A DNA stretch of 33,727 nucleotides from Mizugakiibacter sp. (GTDB taxonomy: Bacteria > Pseudomonadota > Gammaproteobacteria > Xanthomonadales > Rhodanobacteraceae), in contig QILI01000122.1 of assembly GCA_003233305.1 (NCBI GenBank), positions 1 through 33,727 on the forward strand. Direction: 5' to 3'. Position numbers and translations under genes: made by a program. Numbering within the stretch: the first letter of the stretch is position 1; each line of letters opens with the position of its first letter. Below the pieces are notes generated by a model. That model was given only the letters and a program-made list of their open reading frames with translations, was not told the DNA's origin and did not search any database. Below are positions 29,881 to 33,727 of the stretch, piece after piece.

Positions 29881-30272
29881 GCCTGGCGAGGTTCCTTCTC
29901 GTCCAGTACCAGCCCTGCCGCCCAAGACACGGCATGCCCGGGATGCTGGCACAAGCGGTGCAGGGCCTGGCTGCGTTCCGTACCCGCTGGCAATCCAGCC
30001 AAGGCCTGCACAATCTGCAGGCCTTGGATCAGATCCACCGGAAAGGCGAGCGCGCAATCGGCCAGCGGCAGGGCCGCAGAAACTTCACCGCGCAGGCCCA
30101 GAGCGATGATGGCAGCCATGCGGGTCTCCGAGAGAGGATGCCCTAACGCATGCAGCAGCCGGTCTTGATAGCTGAGCCGCAACCGGTCCGCAACTTCAGC
30201 ACCGCATTGCGGGCACTTTGCCAATGCCGCGTCCATCTCGGCAAAGCAGAACGGACACCACGTCACATTCAT
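29877..30272 (-). CDS. Zinc-ribbon plus HEAT-like small protein, second gene of the operon
   Basis: 131 residues. The N-terminus has two CxxC knuckles (CPFC at ~6-9 and CPQC at ~20-23) forming a zinc ribbon, followed by a HEAT-like helical part (SETRMAAIIALGLRGEVSAALPLADCAL, LIQGLQIVQALAG). It overlaps the GTPase stop by 4 bases (ATGA) at its start and the next gene by 4 bases at its end. It is cytoplasmic and probably an adaptor. Its helical part and the following gene may be fragments of one larger solenoid architecture. Confidence 0.82.
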   Translation of the reverse strand: MNVTWCPFCFAEMDAALAKCPQCGAEVADRLRLSYQDRLLHALGHPLSETRMAAIIALGLRGEVSAALPLADCALAFPVDLIQGLQIVQALAGLPAGTERSQALHRLCQHPGHAVSWAAGLVLDEKEPRQA

Positions 30273-32170
30273 GTGGCCACCTCCTGATCCATTTTGAGCC
30301 GTTCGAGCGGCTGTTCAAGGAGTTCATCAAGGTGTTGCAAATCAGCATCCAGGGTATCGCGATTAATACCGTGGGCATGAGGAAAGCGAATCTCCCGCAA
30401 CGCCCGGGCCTGCACAATCTCCAATACCTGCCGGGCCCAGCCCCGCCAATGCCCGGCATAGTCGGTAAAGGTAGCGCCCAGTACCTCTGTATAAGCCTGC
30501 TGCACTTTTTTGTGGGCCTCACCGCGGCGCATCCATTGGAGTCCGCGCAATGGTGCCGGTTTCTGCGATAGCAGTTCGGGCGGGGTAAACACCGGCGCTC
30601 CGGGGATATTCTGGCGAGCTTGCGGATCAATCTCCTGCACCGTCTCCAGTAATTCACGCACCGCCTGGTCCGCCAAAGCAGAAGCTTGGTCGCACAATAC
30701 GCTCGTAACCTCAAATGAATCCTTCGCCGCCGCCCATTGCTGTGCGGTTACCTCCAGAATCCGGGCTGCCGCCGATCCGGAGAGTACCGCTTCGATATCG
30801 TGGATTCGCTCCGCCAAGTGATCGAGCTGTCCACTTTGTATCGCCTCGGATGATCCATCCCGCTGCTCTACCGGCACGTCTTCTCGCAGGTTCAGCAAAG
30901 CCACGCGCAGGCGTTGGGCCAGCCCTGCGATGCGCTGACTACGCCGCTGCTCATGCCGTGCCGCGGCTTGCTGCAAGGCCGGCAGCAAGCACCGATCCCG
31001 CCAGTGCTCCAACCAGTGCCGTCCCGAAGGATGAGTGCTGACTACATCCACCGCCACCGCCTGACTCATGGCCTCGTGCAGGGTGGCTTCGATGTACGCT
31101 TGTTGCTGCTGCAGGGCTTCGGCATCCAGCAAATCAGCCTTGCTCAGCACCACCCGTAGATCCGATCCGGCATCACGCAAGGCTCGCAACAGCTCCAGAT
31201 CCTGCGGGCTGAGGGTGGCGTTGGCATCCAGGGTCAGTACACCGAGATCACAACGTGGCAGGTAATCCCACACGTGGGCACTGGCCTGGGGGTGCAGCGA
31301 ACCCAGGCCGGGCGTATCGGTCAATACCACCCCGGCAGAGAGTACCGCGGCAGGCACACCGATACGCACCTCACGCCATCGCATAGGCTGCGGACCCTGG
31401 CGGTCCTGATCCAGATAGACAGGCAGCTCGGACAGCGGAATCACTTGAGTGCTGCCATCCACGGCCACCGCGGAGGCGTGGGTCTCGGCTGCGTAGCTCA
31501 AACGGGTGGTGATAGCGGTCACCGGCCGCACTCCAACCGGCAGCAGGGGTTGGCCGATCAGTGCATTGATTAGCGAAGACTTGCCACTGCTAACCCGGCC
31601 GATCAGTGCTACCTCAACATGACCGACCGGGGTATCGCTCAGGGTATCGAGCAGGCCACGGTATTCATACAGGCCATAACGCATGACCAGCTCCGCAGTG
31701 AATCCCAGCAGTCCACCGGCGGCGGATGCAGAGAGTGCTCTTACAGCGCTACCAGCATCGAGTTCATCAGCCATTTCGCGCAGCAACAGGCCCAGTTCGG
31801 TGGAGAGAGAACGGCACACCCGGGCGTCGGCCTCCTCAAGTTCACCGTAACCCGCCACGTATCGCGGACGCAGTTCAGCCGCGGCATTGGCCAGCAGCAA
31901 CAACCGGGTACGCATGGCCCAGCTCACGTCGATCTCACCGCCGGCGCTGTGCTTGATATCCTGACTTTCGAGAAATTGCTGAATGGAGCTCTGAATCCGC
32001 TCACGATGCGCGCTGATCAGCGCCCGTACCGGCTCGGCGGGTGGATTGCGATAACGCGAAAACAACCGGGCCTGCTCCGCTTCGTCAAGCTGCCGCAACG
32101 CCTCATCGAGCTCCTGGGCAATATGCCGGAGCTGGTTATGCAGATAACGGCGGTGGTTGGCGCTAAACAT
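30269..32170 (-). CDS. Dynamin-like large GTPase
   Basis: About 633 residues from the ATG at 32170 (GAAGGA about 10 bases upstream; an earlier Met at 32227 adds an unlikely leader). N-terminal ~180 residues are helical, including the coiled-coil-like HNQLRHIAQELDEALRQLDEAEQARLF. The G domain has G1 GRVSSGKSS at 191-199, G2 threonine within VTAITT (~218-222), G3 DTPGLG at 285-290 and G4 SKAD at 343-346, the dynamin_N pattern. The rest is helical with no clear membrane span; one short hydrophobic patch (LSASAAGGLLGFTAELV, ~147-162) precedes the G domain. Bacterial dynamin-like proteins remodel or protect membranes, and some act in phage defence; this one's role is unknown. First gene of a coupled three-gene operon. 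Confidence 0.85.
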   Translation of the reverse strand: MFSANHRRYLHNQLRHIAQELDEALRQLDEAEQARLFSRYRNPPAEPVRALISAHRERIQSSIQQFLESQDIKHSAGGEIDVSWAMRTRLLLLANAAAELRPRYVAGYGELEEADARVCRSLSTELGLLLREMADELDAGSAVRALSASAAGGLLGFTAELVMRYGLYEYRGLLDTLSDTPVGHVEVALIGRVSSGKSSLINALIGQPLLPVGVRPVTAITTRLSYAAETHASAVAVDGSTQVIPLSELPVYLDQDRQGPQPMRWREVRIGVPAAVLSAGVVLTDTPGLGSLHPQASAHVWDYLPRCDLGVLTLDANATLSPQDLELLRALRDAGSDLRVVLSKADLLDAEALQQQQAYIEATLHEAMSQAVAVDVVSTHPSGRHWLEHWRDRCLLPALQQAAARHEQRRSQRIAGLAQRLRVALLNLREDVPVEQRDGSSEAIQSGQLDHLAERIHDIEAVLSGSAAARILEVTAQQWAAAKDSFEVTSVLCDQASALADQAVRELLETVQEIDPQARQNIPGAPVFTPPELLSQKPAPLRGLQWMRRGEAHKKVQQAYTEVLGATFTDYAGHWRGWARQVLEIVQARALREIRFPHAHGINRDTLDADLQHLDELLEQPLERLKMDQEVAT

Positions 32171-32687
32171 ACCGACTTGGTCCTTCGCTGCAAGTCCCAC
32201 ACACCGCCCCCATAGTCCCCCTCCCAAGGCGCATCACCCGCTCGACTGCAAGCCAGAGGACTACAGTTCCGGGAAACCGGAGTCGTGGCGGGCAACCAGC
32301 ACACGCATGATCTGCGCACACCTCAGTGCCAGACACAAGCTGGCCAGGGATGAAAAACAGATTTGGGGTCATTACTAACTCCGCTGCAAAGCATGATCGG
32401 GCTGCTCGCAGGAGTCATTAGCCCGAAGGCAGGTAGCAGTGAACTCCATCACCTGAAATCTATCCGACTTGAAAAATAGGTCAATTTTCCACCGCCACAG
32501 TAGACCTTTCTCAAGTTGGGCAGGCTCCTGAGCTTGAAGATAAGGCCTACCTGAACACATCACAAGCTCCCGACCCTAAAAAACCCTGCAATAGTCGCGG
32601 CTTACTTGCCCAAGCGGTACTGGCCTGTTTCTTCTCAGCTCGGCTACAACGAGGTGAAATCTGGAGTAATACCCTTCTGACATCGTT

Positions 32688-32724
32688 GCATCCCGGGTTA
32701 CGCTCGCGCTCCATCCGGGCGATG
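32688..32724. repeat. REP element, GCATCCCGGGTTACGCTC type
   Basis: GCATCCCGGGTTACG...CATCCGGGCGATG, about 29 of 34 positions the same as the right unit of the pair at 28492-28527. CCCGG and CCGGG ends can pair to a hairpin. Confidence 0.75.
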
Positions 32725-32818
32725 TTTGCTCATCACAGGTGCAGATGGGTGACACCGCAGAGCGGTATCACCAGAAAAAGCCTCGTTATCCCGGGCAGAG
32801 CGCAATGCTTTTTCCGTC

Positions 32819-32840
32819 ATCCCGGGCGACGACCCGGGAT
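32819..32840. repeat. REP-like palindrome, ATCCCGGG / CCCGGGAT
   Basis: A perfect 8-bp stem with a 6-base loop, the same stem as at 4094-4115 and 4255-4286. A half-site (TATCCCGGGC) occurs at about 32787-32796. Confidence 0.8.
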
Positions 32841-32875
32841 CTACGCTTGGCGACACCGTCCGAGCGAGCCTCCAA

Positions 32876-32917
32876 CGTGATCCGGACCGGGTGGATTTCC
32901 GCCTGCGCTGGAATGAC
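32876..32917. repeat. Inverted copy of the 4171-4212 repeat
   Basis: The reverse complement (GTCATTCC-GCGCAGGCGG, then ATCCACCCGGTCCGG) aligns over all 42 bases with 4171-4212 with only a few differences. Confidence 0.8.
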
Positions 32918-32949
32918 AAAAAGGGGGGCATGGCCAAGGTGAATGTTGG

Positions 32950-32975
32950 GGTTCGTACCTCACCCATCCTACGAG
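32950..32975. repeat. Inverted copy of the 4006-4032 repeat
   Basis: GGTTCGTACCTCACCCATCC then TACGAG is the reverse complement of the CTCGTAGGATG...GAGGTACGAAC unit at 4006-4032, differing by one indel and a few bases. In both places it lies next to the 42-base repeat family, so the two form a composite unit. Confidence 0.75.
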
Positions 32976-33120
32976 CCACGGACTGCGAGTCTCGTCGCCC
33001 ATCACACACCACCGCACAGGCAGGTATTCTTGCCACCCACGCCACCGCGTCAACCCTCCATTTGTCGGGGTGAGCTATTACGCTCCACCTGAACTCAACG
33101 TTCCCATCGGGAGATTCACC

Positions 33121-33727
33121 ATGACCATCCTTTTGCTCGCCCGCCACGGCGAGGTTGCAGGAATCGACCCGCCGACCTTTCGGGGCCGGCTCGATTTGCA
33201 TCTGACCGAATCCGGCGTCCACCAAGCTCACGCACTGGCCAAGGCGCTTGCCCAGGTTCGTGGCATACAGGCCCTGTTCTCCAGCCCAGCCCGACGCTGT
33301 GTCGATACCGCCGCGTTTATCGGCAAGACCCTGGACTGTCCCGTGCAAACGCTACCCGCCTTGCAGGACATCGACTTCGGTACCTGGCAGGGGCTTTCCT
33401 ACGAGGAAGTACAGGCACGCTGGCCGCAGCAGTGGCAACGCTGGTGCAACAGCCCGCAACTGGCGAGCATTCCCCAGGCAGAAACCCTGCAGGAGGTCCT
33501 AGCCCGGGTCAGTGGCGCAATGCGGGAGCTACTGGCAAGGCATGACGGACAGACCATGGTGGTCGTCGCACATGACAGTATTAACCGGATTCTGCTGTGC
33601 CACTTGCTGGACATCTCCCTGTCACACTACGGCTCGCTGCAGCAAGATCCGTGCTGCATCAACCGCCTGCAAATCGATCACGATCGCACCACGTTGCTCT
33701 CACTCAATGAAACCGGACACTTGCACC
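33121..33727 (+). CDS. Histidine phosphatase family protein, 3' end outside window
   Basis: Starts at the ATG at 33121 with GGGAG about 9 bases upstream and is still open at the window edge after 202 codons. MTILLLARHGEV holds the phospho-accepting histidine (RHG motif), LFSSPARRCVDTA the second arginine, DIDFGTWQGLSYEEV the acid region and VVVAHDSINRIL the second catalytic histidine. This is the phosphoglycerate mutase / alpha-ribazole phosphatase-like superfamily; the substrate is not decidable from sequence. The end LNETGHLH resembles the family C-terminus, so only a few residues should be missing. Confidence 0.92.
   Translation, partial: MTILLLARHGEVAGIDPPTFRGRLDLHLTESGVHQAHALAKALAQVRGIQALFSSPARRCVDTAAFIGKTLDCPVQTLPALQDIDFGTWQGLSYEEVQARWPQQWQRWCNSPQLASIPQAETLQEVLARVSGAMRELLARHDGQTMVVVAHDSINRILLCHLLDISLSHYGSLQQDPCCINRLQIDHDRTTLLSLNETGHLH

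Larger units (their letters stand above)
32171..33120. other. Long noncoding stretch with REP-type repeats
   Basis: 950 bases between the divergent GTPase operon and the histidine phosphatase gene. From about 32171 to 32680 I see no gene; a 62-codon frame at 32563-32375 (minus) has no ribosome-binding site or recognisable motif. From 32688 to 32975 the region is a mosaic of repeats also found at 3971-4286 and 28440-28527. The promoters of both flanking genes must lie here but could not be pinned down. Confidence 0.65.

Noticed and set aside
32375-32563. A 62-codon minus-strand frame as a small gene
   Set aside because: No ribosome-binding site, signal peptide or family resemblance; kept only as part of the noncoding region.
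32698-33348. A 216-codon open frame on the minus strand
   Set aside because: It runs through REP repeats and antisense to the histidine phosphatase gene, which has clear catalytic motifs; the translation has no recognisable family.

Overview
This window comes from a Gram-negative gammaproteobacterium, most likely related to the Xanthomonadales (Lysobacterales). The evidence is gene order and gene content. A twin dsbA pair sits next to an EEP-family phosphohydrolase gene and engB; slt, an NDUFA9-like gene and cca lie together; there is an rmlBACD cassette, a YajQ protein and a large TonB-dependent receptor. Assignment to a family or genus is inference. The window looks chromosomal. I see no tRNA, rRNA, CRISPR array, transposase, integrase or phage gene.

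Layout. 1-2100: a DUF5916 outer-membrane-type protein cut by the window edge. 2390-3805: tyrosine phenol-lyase, preceded by an AT-rich region with a perfect palindrome. 3806-4319: noncoding, with a heptamer tandem repeat and several REP-like palindromes. 4320-9613: housekeeping genes cca, an NDUFA9-like NAD(P)-binding protein and slt, all on the minus strand. slt carries a single-base frameshift, and a plus-strand gene for an Lgt-like/thioredoxin fusion sits inside this cluster. 9991-12861: a TonB-dependent receptor followed by a clear terminator. 12971-15376: a minus-strand operon of a DsbA-like lipoprotein, DsbA and an EEP-family protein, with a possible cytochrome c remnant upstream. 15738-19704: engB, msrC (opposite strand), bioD, a small coupled protein and icd. 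19803-24864: NYN-domain RNase-like protein, TIGR04219-type barrel, hemerythrin-like protein, a His/Asp/Arg heptad-repeat exported protein, a TonB-C-like periplasmic protein, YajQ and an HCCA-isomerase-like protein. 24959-28411: rmlBACD for dTDP-L-rhamnose. 28690-32170: a three-gene, translationally coupled minus-strand operon of a dynamin-like GTPase, a zinc-ribbon/HEAT protein and a HEAT-repeat protein. 33121-end: a histidine phosphatase cut by the window edge.

How the genes fit together. dTDP-rhamnose synthesis is complete (four genes with overlapping or closely spaced ends). The two DsbA-type proteins would serve disulfide formation in the envelope; the nearby TonB-dependent receptor has twelve cysteines in six close pairs, a plausible client. 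Hemerythrin-like and His/Asp-rich proteins are neighbours and may both concern metals or oxygen. The best candidate for an undescribed system is the dynamin-like GTPase / zinc-ribbon / HEAT operon. It has REP-type repeats on both sides, no partner of known function, and ATGA overlaps at both junctions.
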